Assembly (NCBI GenBank): GCA_020859755.1
Contig: JAJBVP010000081.1
Location: 1 to 34,238, forward strand
Reading direction: 5' to 3'
DNA from: Bacteroidales bacterium
Lineage (GTDB): Bacteria > Bacteroidota > Bacteroidia > Bacteroidales > Muribaculaceae
DNA: 34,238 nucleotides
The translations under genes and the position numbers were made by a program. The notes under the pieces were generated by a model. That model had not been told where the DNA came from, did no database searches, and saw only the letters and a program-made list of their open reading frames with translations. Below, piece after piece: positions 21,318-29,044 of this stretch (the stretch's first letter is position 1; every line of letters begins with the position of its first letter).

Positions 21318-24300
21318 TTACATGGGCTTGATCATGGACTCGATAAAGTCGACCTCCTCGTCGCTCAACCCATACTTATCGTATAGTTGCCGATCAATCC
21401 CATCCACCTCCTTTTTCCAGTCAATCTCCTCATTGCTAGCGAAATCCTGCATGGGAACAAAAGCAAAGCATTCCTTGGTAACATTCACCGATGTTACCCC
21501 CTGTCGGAGAAGATAACGAGCAAATTTTGTTCGCAAATACTTTTTATAATTATTTGCTTCGTTCTCAGTTTCAAACGCAGCGGTATCTATATAGGTTTCG
21601 GTATTGATTTCGCCAGGGACTAAGATCTTAGGTTCTGTTATGACCCGATAACCCTCCCCGGGTTTTACACTCATCTCACCGTTACTAGGAACGAATCTTC
21701 CTATAATGATTTTATAGGAATCTACTAAATCATTACCTTTTTTGATCTCAGAACGGTTAATTTTAGACCATCCTTGACTAGTGAGTATTCTAACATCTCC
21801 ATTCTCGCTCCCACGAAAATATGTTCGAAAGCCAAAGGGATTAATGGGCAGTACTAGCTCATTAAGGAATTTGGGTTCATGATCGAGTATTTTCCTAAGA
21901 ATCGGTATTGCAGCATTCGACCGGATGAGCACTCCAAATTCGTTAAGATACCTAGATTCTTCTTTATTTTTAAGTGCGACATTATTTATGATAGTGCACG
22001 GGCCTTTGTAATCATTATTCCACAAAAACACACATAATCCCCCTGCAATATCTACTGCGGGGAAAAGATCCTTGCTCAATTCGTAATCTGCTAACTTCCG
22101 AAGATGAGTATCTTGCATCATAGAAGAGCGGAAGTCATCAAGACCGCGGCCCCCTGCATACCATCTAGCAGGCATAATCATCGAAACATAGGTAGGAGAC
22201 AAAGATCTAGCCAAATCCACAAAGTGTTGATATACAGGCACTGCTCCGCGGTCAGTACCGCCATCCATGACTTGGTATGGTGGGTTGCCGACGATGGCTT
22301 TGAATTTGAGGTCTTTCTTTTCTTGGGTTTTCATGTCGGTGGGGTTGATGTCCCAGAAGTTGTAGCCACCGCGCAGGCAGGTGACAACATGGGACGGGTT
22401 CTTTTTAACGTCCTCGATCAGATCCTTGGTGGCGTACCAAGAGCGCACGTGGTGGGCACCTCCCTGATAGCCGAGCAGCACACGGCGGGTGATCATGGCT
22501 GCCATCTCGCTCTTGCACAGTACATACACGTTGCAGCCAACAACCTCGCGCCATAATGCTTGTTCCTCCTCGGGGGTGTCACTGGGGAAAAGGCTTGACT
22601 GCTTGCGCTGACGGAAGATAGTATAAGTGATCCAAAGGGGATACAGGCCCGACTTGGAGTTGATTTCGAGCACTTTTAGGTCGGGGGTATTGAGCCAATC
22701 GTCGGTGACACCCTCCTGATTCACCAGCTGGGGCTCCTCGAGGTGCACCCGATGGGTGGCGGAGTCGAAAAAGTCGTAGCCGCCGATTGTGTCGGCAAGG
22801 TGCATGTTCACCACTCGCCAGGGGGTGAGGACGGTTTCCTTGTCGGGGAAACGGAAATTGGCAATCATCTCGGCGATGGCCTTGGTGCGCTCGGTCACCG
22901 AGAGTGAGTCGGCGGCAATCGTACGGTCGCGCACCATCTTGGCGGCCGATGAGAAAATCTCCTCATTGAGAACTCCGGCATCGAGCAGCGATTCCAGCTC
23001 CTTTCGCCCCACCCCCTTGGGCATAAACACCTCGAGCGACTCGTCGTCAACGATTTCGAGCAGCCGGTGCAAGGTGATATCCTCGTCTGGGGGAATATCG
23101 GCTCCAAACACGAGCATTGGCATGCGCACGTAGATATTGGTCAACACGGCCAAGGCCTGGCGCGCGGGGTCGCTCTTTTTGGAGCCCTTTTTGGAGGTTG
23201 ATGGCGTTTGTTTGCCGTTGCCTGGTTTGCCTGTGCCTTTCCCGGGGTTGGGCTTGTCCTTGGGGAAGGTGGAGCTAAGGGTGATTGTGCCCGAGCCTGA
23301 AGGATCGTCAAGCACGTGGCCGGCCTTCTGCATCTTGAGGCCAACGTCCTGAATGGCTTTGCGCTGCTTCTCGGTGAGTGTGCCCAGGTCGACAAACATG
23401 CGCTTGTCGCGAAAACCGCGACGTATCACGTGGTCGGAGTAGGCGCGGCCTATCGACTGCATGAGGGTGACGGTGTCGTAATTTCGCTCACGCGAGCCCT
23501 CATGGGCGATAATGGCGTAAAAACGCAGGACATCCTTATAAGCCTTCTCGGCGGAGACCTGGGTCATGGGGATGCCGTCAATGTCGGCCACTTGAGAAGG
23601 ATGGGATTGATGGTGGACCATGTCGTTGATCACCATAAGGATACGGTCGGGAGCGAAGTCGAAAGCGTAGCACACGGCCTTTTTGGGCATCACGTTGCGT
23701 CGAGTGGCCGTTTGGGCGCGGAAGATTGTCTGGAGATAGAATGCGGCGCTGATTTTCTCGCCTCCGCTGAGCATAAACACGCCGCTCCATTCTGGGATGC
23801 TCACGCCCGTGGTCAGTCGTCCGCATGAGAGGGTGATGGTCTTGGGGTTATTGGCGATGGCGGTTTGTACCTTCCTAAGGGCGTCCTTTTCAAGTTTGTC
23901 CTGTTTTTTGGCATCGATATCGTCTTGGGCCAACTCGTCGCCCTCACCTGCCACATTCACCACGGTGTATTGCTTGAGTGTGGGATGGCTTTGTATCATT
24001 TTGCTCAGGGCCGCGGCTGCTTTTACGCCGGGCACCACCCATAGGGTGTGGCTCAAGGAATAGCGAAACGCATCGTTGCTATAAGGGTAGCACGTTTCGG
24101 GCTTGCTTTCATCACACAGCAAGTCGAGGAAACGGCGCACATCCTTCTCGTGGACAAATTGATCGTCCTCCACGCGGAAGAATTCGGCGAAGTTGAAGTA
24201 ATCGTTGTTTTGGTCAGGCTGATAGTCAGCGAATTCGTCGAGCTTGTAGGTGTGCACCTCCAGACGGGGGAGGTCGGCATATGGATTGGGCTCGGTGGGA

Positions 24301-25391
24301 TGGTTGTGCTCCCAATCGGCCTTGGCCTGTTGCTCCATCTCGTAGGTCCACGAGTAAATCTCGTCCTCCGAGAAATCGGCGAGCATGTTGTAAGGTGTGC
24401 CTGAGAGGTAGAGGGTTCGGATTTGAGGGTTGGCGCTTTGGATGGAGCGGATCACCTGTTGTCCCAGGGCTGTACGAGTACCCTCGTGGGCCTCATCCAC
24501 GATCAGGATATCCCAAGGGGTGGTAAACACCTCTTTATTCTTCTTAAAAGTGCCTTTAGCATCCCAAGAGCCTCGAAGATCCTGAATAGAGGCGAAATAG
24601 ATATAATGGGCATCGCTTTTTTGAGCCATTTCCTCGGCCGTGGCGATTGGTTTTACTCGAGTCGGGTCGAAGTTTTTGCCATCCTCCTTGTTGTGGAAAG
24701 AATAATACCAATTTGCTTCAAAAGGCAACAGGTCGAAATCCTTGAACCAACCGTCCCTCACCGCAGGGCGATGGGTGATAATCAGGGCACGCTTGGGAGC
24801 CATTTTGCGCAATACCTCGAGCGTGCACAATGTCTTACCGAACCGCATCTTGGCATGCCAAAGCATCTTGCCAGGGTGTTGGAATCGGTTGAGAGTGCGC
24901 GAAATAGCGTCGTGCTGCTCGTCACGGAAGGTGATTTTGGGCTTGGTGACGGGGGTAATTTTCTTGTGGTCCTCGGGATTGAGGGATTGGCGCTCCTCTT
25001 TGACAGCCTGAATGGCTAATTTGGCGGTTTCTAAGTCGACGTAATACCACTCCTGAGGCTGGGAATCCAAGCCTGGGAACTCCACCTTGGAATATCCACT
25101 GGCCTCCAATACAGCATGTACACGCTTGTCATTGAAAACCATGTAATCGTCTCCCTTTTTATAGTAGGCAATTTCGGTATGGAGCAATTGATAGGGAACA
25201 GCCGCGGTAACCACCTCTTCATTGATACGCTTTCTGGCTGCTTCGTTCAACTCCATACAATTGGGCTCCAACCACTGGCCGATTTTGGCGTCCACGGTGG
25301 TTTGCCCAATTTTAAGCATGCCTTTGTGTCCTTCGTCAGGGATGGCGAAGACGTAGATTAAGACGTATTTGAAGGTGGCGATAGTAGTCAT
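21318..25391 (-). CDS. Nuclease-helicase-methyltransferase fusion of an RM system (Eco57I-like)
   Basis: 1357 residues. Order: N-terminal KIG domain (about 8-100, YVFAIPDEGHKGMLKIGQTT), resembling T5orf172/Mug113 GIY-YIG-like nucleases; SF2 helicase with a variant motif I (about 180-188, AKMRFGKTL), DEAH box (about 299-302) and C-terminal RecA part with SCGRLTTGVSIPEW and QTIFRAQT (about 560-605); a Lys/Pro/Ser-rich linker near 715-755; then an N6-adenine methyltransferase catalytic motif NPPYQ at N1036; and a C-terminal region (about 1045-1357) expected to recognise the target. I see no clear SAM-binding motif I before NPPY; it is instead in the small partner gene, which lies 6 bases upstream in the same operon. 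Role: DNA restriction and modification. After NPPY the sequence becomes markedly AT-rich, suggesting an exchanged specificity region. Reading frame intact. Confidence 0.85.
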   Translation of the reverse strand: MTTIATFKYVLIYVFAIPDEGHKGMLKIGQTTVDAKIGQWLEPNCMELNEAARKRINEEVVTAAVPYQLLHTEIAYYKKGDDYMVFNDKRVHAVLEASGYSKVEFPGLDSQPQEWYYVDLETAKLAIQAVKEERQSLNPEDHKKITPVTKPKITFRDEQHDAISRTLNRFQHPGKMLWHAKMRFGKTLCTLEVLRKMAPKRALIITHRPAVRDGWFKDFDLLPFEANWYYSFHNKEDGKNFDPTRVKPIATAEEMAQKSDAHYIYFASIQDLRGSWDAKGTFKKNKEVFTTPWDILIVDEAHEGTRTALGQQVIRSIQSANPQIRTLYLSGTPYNMLADFSEDEIYSWTYEMEQQAKADWEHNHPTEPNPYADLPRLEVHTYKLDEFADYQPDQNNDYFNFAEFFRVEDDQFVHEKDVRRFLDLLCDESKPETCYPYSNDAFRYSLSHTLWVVPGVKAAAALSKMIQSHPTLKQYTVVNVAGEGDELAQDDIDAKKQDKLEKDALRKVQTAIANNPKTITLSCGRLTTGVSIPEWSGVFMLSGGEKISAAFYLQTIFRAQTATRRNVMPKKAVCYAFDFAPDRILMVINDMVHHQSHPSQVADIDGIPMTQVSAEKAYKDVLRFYAIIAHEGSRERNYDTVTLMQSIGRAYSDHVIRRGFRDKRMFVDLGTLTEKQRKAIQDVGLKMQKAGHVLDDPSGSGTITLSSTFPKDKPNPGKGTGKPGNGKQTPSTSKKGSKKSDPARQALAVLTNIYVRMPMLVFGADIPPDEDITLHRLLEIVDDESLEVFMPKGVGRKELESLLDAGVLNEEIFSSAAKMVRDRTIAADSLSVTERTKAIAEMIANFRFPDKETVLTPWRVVNMHLADTIGGYDFFDSATHRVHLEEPQLVNQEGVTDDWLNTPDLKVLEINSKSGLYPLWITYTIFRQRKQSSLFPSDTPEEEQALWREVVGCNVYVLCKSEMAAMITRRVLLGYQGGAHHVRSWYATKDLIEDVKKNPSHVVTCLRGGYNFWDINPTDMKTQEKKDLKFKAIVGNPPYQVMDGGTDRGAVPVYQHFVDLARSLSPTYVSMIMPARWYAGGRGLDDFRSSMMQDTHLRKLADYELSKDLFPAVDIAGGLCVFLWNNDYKGPCTIINNVALKNKEESRYLNEFGVLIRSNAAIPILRKILDHEPKFLNELVLPINPFGFRTYFRGSENGDVRILTSQGWSKINRSEIKKGNDLVDSYKIIIGRFVPSNGEMSVKPGEGYRVITEPKILVPGEINTETYIDTAAFETENEANNYKKYLRTKFARYLLRQGVTSVNVTKECFAFVPMQDFASNEEIDWKKEVDGIDRQLYDKYGLSDEEVDFIESMIKPM

Positions 25392-25397
25392 TGAGGA

Positions 25398-26336
25398 TTA
25401 TTTATTTAGGAGAGAGACAAAGTAGATTTCGCGATGCTTGCGGCCGTGCTTGGTGTCGCCCCATTGCCTGATTTTACAGAAGACGGAGTTATCGTTTAGT
25501 CCCATAGGGTCAAAGGTTTGGCGCGGGGACATTATCACCTGGCCGGTTAAGCCATCCATCTGCCATAGGTTCCAAGAGATTATCTGTGCGATTAGGCGTT
25601 TTACATTGGTGCGAAGTTTACCCTCGTTTGGGAATTGTATGTCATGGTACTCTTTAAGAGTATCCATCAAGGCAAAGCGGGCGAGCAGCAAGTTGTCACC
25701 TTGCCATTCGAATCCATACGTGTTCTGTAAGGCAATTCTAGCCCAGCGCAGCCACTCCTTGTGGACTTTCTCGTTTTCGCCGACGATGCGGAGCTTGCGG
25801 TCGAGCAAACCTACGCGCTCCTCCACGGGGATAATCTCGCCTGTGACCGCATCGTAGCGGCTTGCCAGATAAGGGGCCTCGCCGCATGTGATCTCCAGAC
25901 GGGTGTCGCGCACATAATCGTGCCAAGTTTTCCCCTCGGGGAATTCTATATTGTTGTGATTAGTCACCCAAGCGTGGTCGGAGAACTCTTTATTGAACAC
26001 CTCGGAGCGTCCGAACCAAGCCTCGTCAATAAGGTTGTTCTGGGCGTTGCACACCCATGCGGGGGTGAACACCTCGGCCTTGTCGCGTACGCGCGATTTC
26101 TGGGCTTGGGCGCTCTTGAGGGAGCGGGGCTGGATGAGCATACGGTTGGCGCCGGTTATTTTCTCGACCGTGATCTCGTCGGCGGCGTGGTAACCGTCGC
26201 CCCTGGAAGCGTAATCCTCGGTGCCCCACAGGATGTTGCGTCCAGTCGTGTGGTCGAGCAACAAGGTCTCCAGCACTTCACGGCCGTGTCGGAGAAAATC
26301 GTTTTCCTGGATATCTATTTTGGCGCTGATAGGCAT
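25398..26336 (-). CDS. RM system methyltransferase subunit with SAM-binding half ('subunit M')
   Basis: 312 residues from the ATG at 26336. The longer ORF (from 26396) would use a TTG lying upstream of the -7 box, so it cannot be transcribed from that promoter. Features: TGRNILWGTEDY near the N-terminus; DKAEVFTPAWVCNAQNNLID, equivalent to the N-terminal motif X of Eco57I-type enzymes (QFFTP); LEITCGEAPYLASRYD, a good fit to SAM-binding motif I (DPxCGxGxF); then WQGDNLLLARFALMDT, resembling the following acidic-motif region. No NPPY is present; that motif is in the 1357-residue protein encoded next. The two proteins are inferred to assemble one adenine methyltransferase. Databases carry this family, as I recall, as 'restriction endonuclease subunit M'. 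Confidence 0.8.
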   Translation of the reverse strand: MPISAKIDIQENDFLRHGREVLETLLLDHTTGRNILWGTEDYASRGDGYHAADEITVEKITGANRMLIQPRSLKSAQAQKSRVRDKAEVFTPAWVCNAQNNLIDEAWFGRSEVFNKEFSDHAWVTNHNNIEFPEGKTWHDYVRDTRLEITCGEAPYLASRYDAVTGEIIPVEERVGLLDRKLRIVGENEKVHKEWLRWARIALQNTYGFEWQGDNLLLARFALMDTLKEYHDIQFPNEGKLRTNVKRLIAQIISWNLWQMDGLTGQVIMSPRQTFDPMGLNDNSVFCKIRQWGDTKHGRKHREIYFVSLLNK

Positions 26337-26373
26337 TAGTGTGTGAAGGGGCGAGGTAAGAGCCGCCGCAGTG

Positions 26374-26381
26374 CAAAGGTA
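26374..26381 (-). promoter_or_regulatory. -7 box of the RM operon
   Basis: On the minus strand TACCTTTG matches TAnnTTTG exactly, 37 bases upstream of the ATG at 26336. It decides the start codon of the small RM gene. Confidence 0.65.
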
Positions 26382-26449
26382 GTGAATCTTTTCCAAAATT
26401 CCACTATTCTTTTCAACTTGCCGACATATTGCAGAGTCGGTAGTAGAAA

Positions 26450-26492
26450 CAAAATTGCCAACACTCTACGAACAAGAGCATTAGCAATTTTG
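26450..26492 (-). terminator. Hairpin downstream of the tRNA gene
   Basis: CAAAATTGC (26450-26458) and GCAATTTTG (26484-26492) pair perfectly. A second inner stem CTCT/AGAG lies between them. It starts 6 bases after the tRNA 3' end and is followed by TTTCT on the minus strand, so it probably ends tRNA transcription or guides 3' processing. Confidence 0.55.
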
Positions 26493-26497
26493 AAGGG

Positions 26498-26569
26498 TAT
26501 CCCCGTGGGGAGTCGAACCCCAATCGTCGGAACCGGAATCCGAAATTCTATCCATTGAACTACGGAGAC
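26498..26569 (-). tRNA. tRNA-Arg (anticodon CCG)
   Basis: 72 bases on the minus strand folding into a cloverleaf: acceptor GTCTCCG/CGGGGAT (G-T at the end pair), D arm GTTCAATGGATAGAAT, anticodon stem TCGGA/TCCGA with loop TTCCGGT (anticodon CCG, reads CGG), T arm TGGGG-TTCGACT-CCCCA, discriminator A. The 3' CCA is not encoded, common in Bacteroidetes. No variable arm beyond four bases. Confidence 0.93.
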
Positions 26570-26593
26570 GTTATGGGCGAATGCATCGCCTTG

Positions 26594-26632
26594 AATTGCG
26601 CGGGCGGGGCGCCCACGCTCCTTGTTTGCTAT
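26594..26632 (-). repeat. Family II palindromic repeat, copy 4 (inverted)
   Basis: Exact reverse complement of 18314-18352 over 39 bases. It sits 24 bases upstream of the tRNA gene and next to a family I copy. Confidence 0.9.
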
Positions 26633-26644
26633 CGCTTTTGGGCT

Positions 26645-26690
26645 TGCGAGGGCCGCCCAGGAGCCCGGCCGCCCAGGCTGCGCTGACGTT
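26645..26690 (+). repeat. Family I palindromic repeat
   Basis: GCGAGGGCCGCCCAGGAGCC followed by CGGCCGCCCAGGCTGCGCTGACG, between a family II copy and the ung promoter. GGCCG/CGGCC can pair. Confidence 0.7.
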
Positions 26691-26726
26691 TTTTGCTTTG
26701 GGATGGCAAAATTAGGGGATTTTTTG

Positions 26727-26734
26727 TAATTTTG
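26727..26734 (+). promoter_or_regulatory. -7 box of the ung operon
   Basis: TAATTTTG ends only 5 bases before the ung ATG at 26740, so transcription would start at or next to the start codon. Confidence 0.6.
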
Positions 26735-26739
26735 CAAAT

Positions 26740-27402
26740 ATGGAAGTGAAAATAGAGAGGTCTTGGAGAGAGGCGCTGGCCGGGGAGTTTGACTCTGAGC
26801 GGTTTGCGGCGCTGGCCGGGTGGGTGCGGGAGCAGTATCGCACGCGGCGGGTATTCCCGCCCGGGGGACAGATTTTCGCGGCGTTCGACGCGTGCCCGTT
26901 CGATCGGGTGAAGGTGGTGATCCTCGGGCAGGACCCGTATCACGGGGAGGGCCAGGCCAACGGGCTATGTTTCTCGGTGGCCGAGGGGGTGCCGATGCCT
27001 CCGTCGCTTCTGAATATTTTCAAGGAGGTGCACGACGACACTGGCGCGCCGATACCCGAGAGCGGCGACCTGAGTCGCTGGGCGCGTCAGGGGGTGCTGC
27101 TTCTTAACGCGACATTGACGGTGGAGGCCCACAAGGCCGGGTCGCACCAGGGTCGCGGGTGGGAGGAGTTGACCGACGAGGCCGTGCTACGGTTGGCCCG
27201 CGACCGTGAGCATCTGGTGTTCATGCTGTGGGGGTCGTACGCGGCCCGCAAGGGGGCGTTCATCGACCGGGGGCGCCACTTGGTGTTGACGTCGCCTCAT
27301 CCGTCGCCGTTGTCGGCTTATCGCGGTTTTTTCGGTAATCATCATTTTTCACAAGCCAACGCCTACCTGGAGGCGCATGGCCAAACTCCGATACAATGGT
27401 AG
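26740..27402 (+). CDS. ung: Uracil-DNA glycosylase, family 1
   Basis: 220 residues, normal family length. It removes uracil from DNA, starting base-excision repair in the cytoplasm. Signature motifs are present: GQDPYHGEGQANG (catalytic Asp, water-activating loop), a uracil-binding LLNATLTVE block with the catalytic-pocket Asn (about 125-133), and HPSPLSAYRGFFGNHHF (DNA-intercalation loop, catalytic His). The family has GxDPYHxxGQAxG and HPSPLS at these places. First gene of a four-gene + strand cluster; its last 7 bases overlap the next gene. The very short distance from the -7 box suggests a leaderless message. Confidence 0.97.
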   Translation: MEVKIERSWREALAGEFDSERFAALAGWVREQYRTRRVFPPGGQIFAAFDACPFDRVKVVILGQDPYHGEGQANGLCFSVAEGVPMPPSLLNIFKEVHDDTGAPIPESGDLSRWARQGVLLLNATLTVEAHKAGSHQGRGWEELTDEAVLRLARDREHLVFMLWGSYAARKGAFIDRGRHLVLTSPHPSPLSAYRGFFGNHHFSQANAYLEAHGQTPIQW

Positions 27403-27800
27403 AGAAACGTACACTTGAGGAGCGTTTGGAGCGTGCCCGCGAGTTGCATCGCGCGGGGTATAATTGCGCGCAGTGCGTGCTGATGGTATTTGACGATGTG
27501 CATGGGTTGCAGGCCCCTGACGCGGCTCGCGTGTCGGCGGCTTTCGGAGCCGGTTTCGGCGGTCAGAGGCAGCTGTGCGGGGCGGTGTCGGGCATGGGCG
27601 CGATGCTGGGGTTGATGCGTTACACCGGTCCTGAGGTGAAGAAGGCTACTTACGATCACGCGACGGTGCTGGCCGACCGCTACAAGGCTCTGAACGGTTC
27701 GATCGTGTGTGGCGAGTTGCTTCAGTCGCGCCGCAAGCCGTGCATGGGGCTGATCGAGGACGCTATCGGGATACTACATAAGGAGTTTTGCGATGAATAG
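27396..27800 (+). CDS. C_GCAxxG_C_C family protein (putative redox protein)
   Basis: 134 residues, cytoplasmic, no signal peptide or membrane segment. Its cysteines are spaced as in the C_GCAxxG_C_C family: YNCAQCVL (about 24-30), the glycine-rich LCGAVSGMGAMLGL block (about 58-72), CGELL (about 108) and PCMGLIEDA (about 119). Members are small, widespread in anaerobes and thought to bind metal or act in redox chemistry, but no reaction is established to my knowledge. It overlaps ung by 7 bases and the next gene by 8, so translation is probably coupled; no functional link to DNA repair is implied. Confidence 0.85.
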   Translation: MVEKRTLEERLERARELHRAGYNCAQCVLMVFDDVHGLQAPDAARVSAAFGAGFGGQRQLCGAVSGMGAMLGLMRYTGPEVKKATYDHATVLADRYKALNGSIVCGELLQSRRKPCMGLIEDAIGILHKEFCDE

Positions 27801-29043
27801 GCTGGCGGCGTTGGTAGTGGCGGCGTTGCCGCTGTGGGCGTGGGCTGTAGAGGACACGTCGACGCAGGTTTACGACATGCGGGTGAAGTCGCTTCAGGTG
27901 AAATACGAGGGGGACGCGCTTGCCCCGGCGGTGATCACCCTGGGCGGGGGCGATCGCATCGTGGTGGACTTCGACCGACTTGGCGAGGAGCGCGATTATC
28001 TGCGCTACTCTCTGACGCATTGCAACGCCGACTGGCAGCCGTCGCGGCTCGTGGAGCTGGAGTATCTCGACGGTTTCAACGAGGGGATCATTGACGATTA
28101 CCAATTCTCGCGCGCCACGACCGTGCATTACACCCATTACCAATTGGCGATTCCCAACGAGCAGACGACGCTGAAGGTGTCGGGCAACTACCTGCTGAAG
28201 GTGTGGGACGAGACCGATCCCGACGAGCCGCTGTTCCAGGCCCGGTTTATGGTCACCGAGGGAGGCGCCGAGATCACTGGCGACGTGCTGGCGATTACCG
28301 ACGTGGATCATCTCGACAAGCACCAGCAACTGTCGCTTGTTGTGGACACCGAGCGGGCGGGCGTGGCCGACAATTACAACGACCTGATAATCGTGATCAC
28401 GCAGGACGGGCGCGAGGACAACAAGCGGGTGCTGCTGCATCCCTTGCGGGCCAACCGCACGCGTGCCTACTACGAGCATCTGCCCCAACTGATCTTCCCC
28501 GCGGGCAACGAGTATCGCCGCTTCGAGACGGTATCGACCTACTACCCCGGCATGCGCGTGGCCGACATCGGCTTTTACGACCCGTATTACAATTTCACCC
28601 TGGATACCGACCAGCAACGCTCGGACGGCCGCTACGAGTACGACCAGACGCAGTACGGCCGATACACGATACGCGAGTACAACTCGACGGAGAGCGACAT
28701 CGACGCCGATTACGGGGTGGTGCATTTCACCCTCGATTACCCTTACCGCGACGACGTGGATATTTTTATCGACTCCGACGCGTTCCAGAGGCGTTTCGAC
28801 CCTGAGTCGCGCATGGTGTACAATCGGGCAACCGGGCTGTGGCACCGCTCGGCGTTGCTGAAACAGGGCAATTACAATTACCAGTATCTGGCGGTGCCCC
28901 GCGGGTCGATGCTGGGCTCGACGGCCGAAGTGGAGGGCGATTATTACCCTACCCGCAACGAGTATGTGGTATACGTCTACCACCGCGCTCCGGGCTCGCG
29001 CTACGATCGCCTGATCGGTGTTACACCCTTATATTCATTCTAA
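27793..29043 (+). CDS. DUF5103 protein (type IX secretion plug-like)
   Basis: 416 residues with a signal peptide (about 1-18, LWAWA/V). The body is beta-rich throughout, with the conserved N-terminal pattern VYDMRVKSLQV ... LRYSLTHCNADWQPSRL and EYLDGFNEGIIDDYQFS, and later FPAGNEYRRFE and LKQGNYNYQYL. This matches DUF5103, whose flavobacterial member acts as a plug of the SprA translocon in type IX secretion. Homologues also occur in gut Bacteroidales where a complete T9SS is uncertain, so the name should not be read as proof of secretion activity. Predicted location: periplasm or inner face of the outer membrane. Overlaps the previous gene by 8 bases. Confidence 0.85.
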   Translation: MNRLAALVVAALPLWAWAVEDTSTQVYDMRVKSLQVKYEGDALAPAVITLGGGDRIVVDFDRLGEERDYLRYSLTHCNADWQPSRLVELEYLDGFNEGIIDDYQFSRATTVHYTHYQLAIPNEQTTLKVSGNYLLKVWDETDPDEPLFQARFMVTEGGAEITGDVLAITDVDHLDKHQQLSLVVDTERAGVADNYNDLIIVITQDGREDNKRVLLHPLRANRTRAYYEHLPQLIFPAGNEYRRFETVSTYYPGMRVADIGFYDPYYNFTLDTDQQRSDGRYEYDQTQYGRYTIREYNSTESDIDADYGVVHFTLDYPYRDDVDIFIDSDAFQRRFDPESRMVYNRATGLWHRSALLKQGNYNYQYLAVPRGSMLGSTAEVEGDYYPTRNEYVVYVYHRAPGSRYDRLIGVTPLYSF

Positions 29044-29044
29044 T

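Noticed and set aside
21171-21386. Short + strand ORF in the gap after the PUL
   Set aside because: It runs across a family I repeat and into the RM gene on the other strand; no start context or protein character.
26337-26396. Longer start for the small RM subunit (TTG at 26396)
   Set aside because: The TACCTTTG promoter box lies inside this extension, so the extra codons would be upstream of the transcription start.
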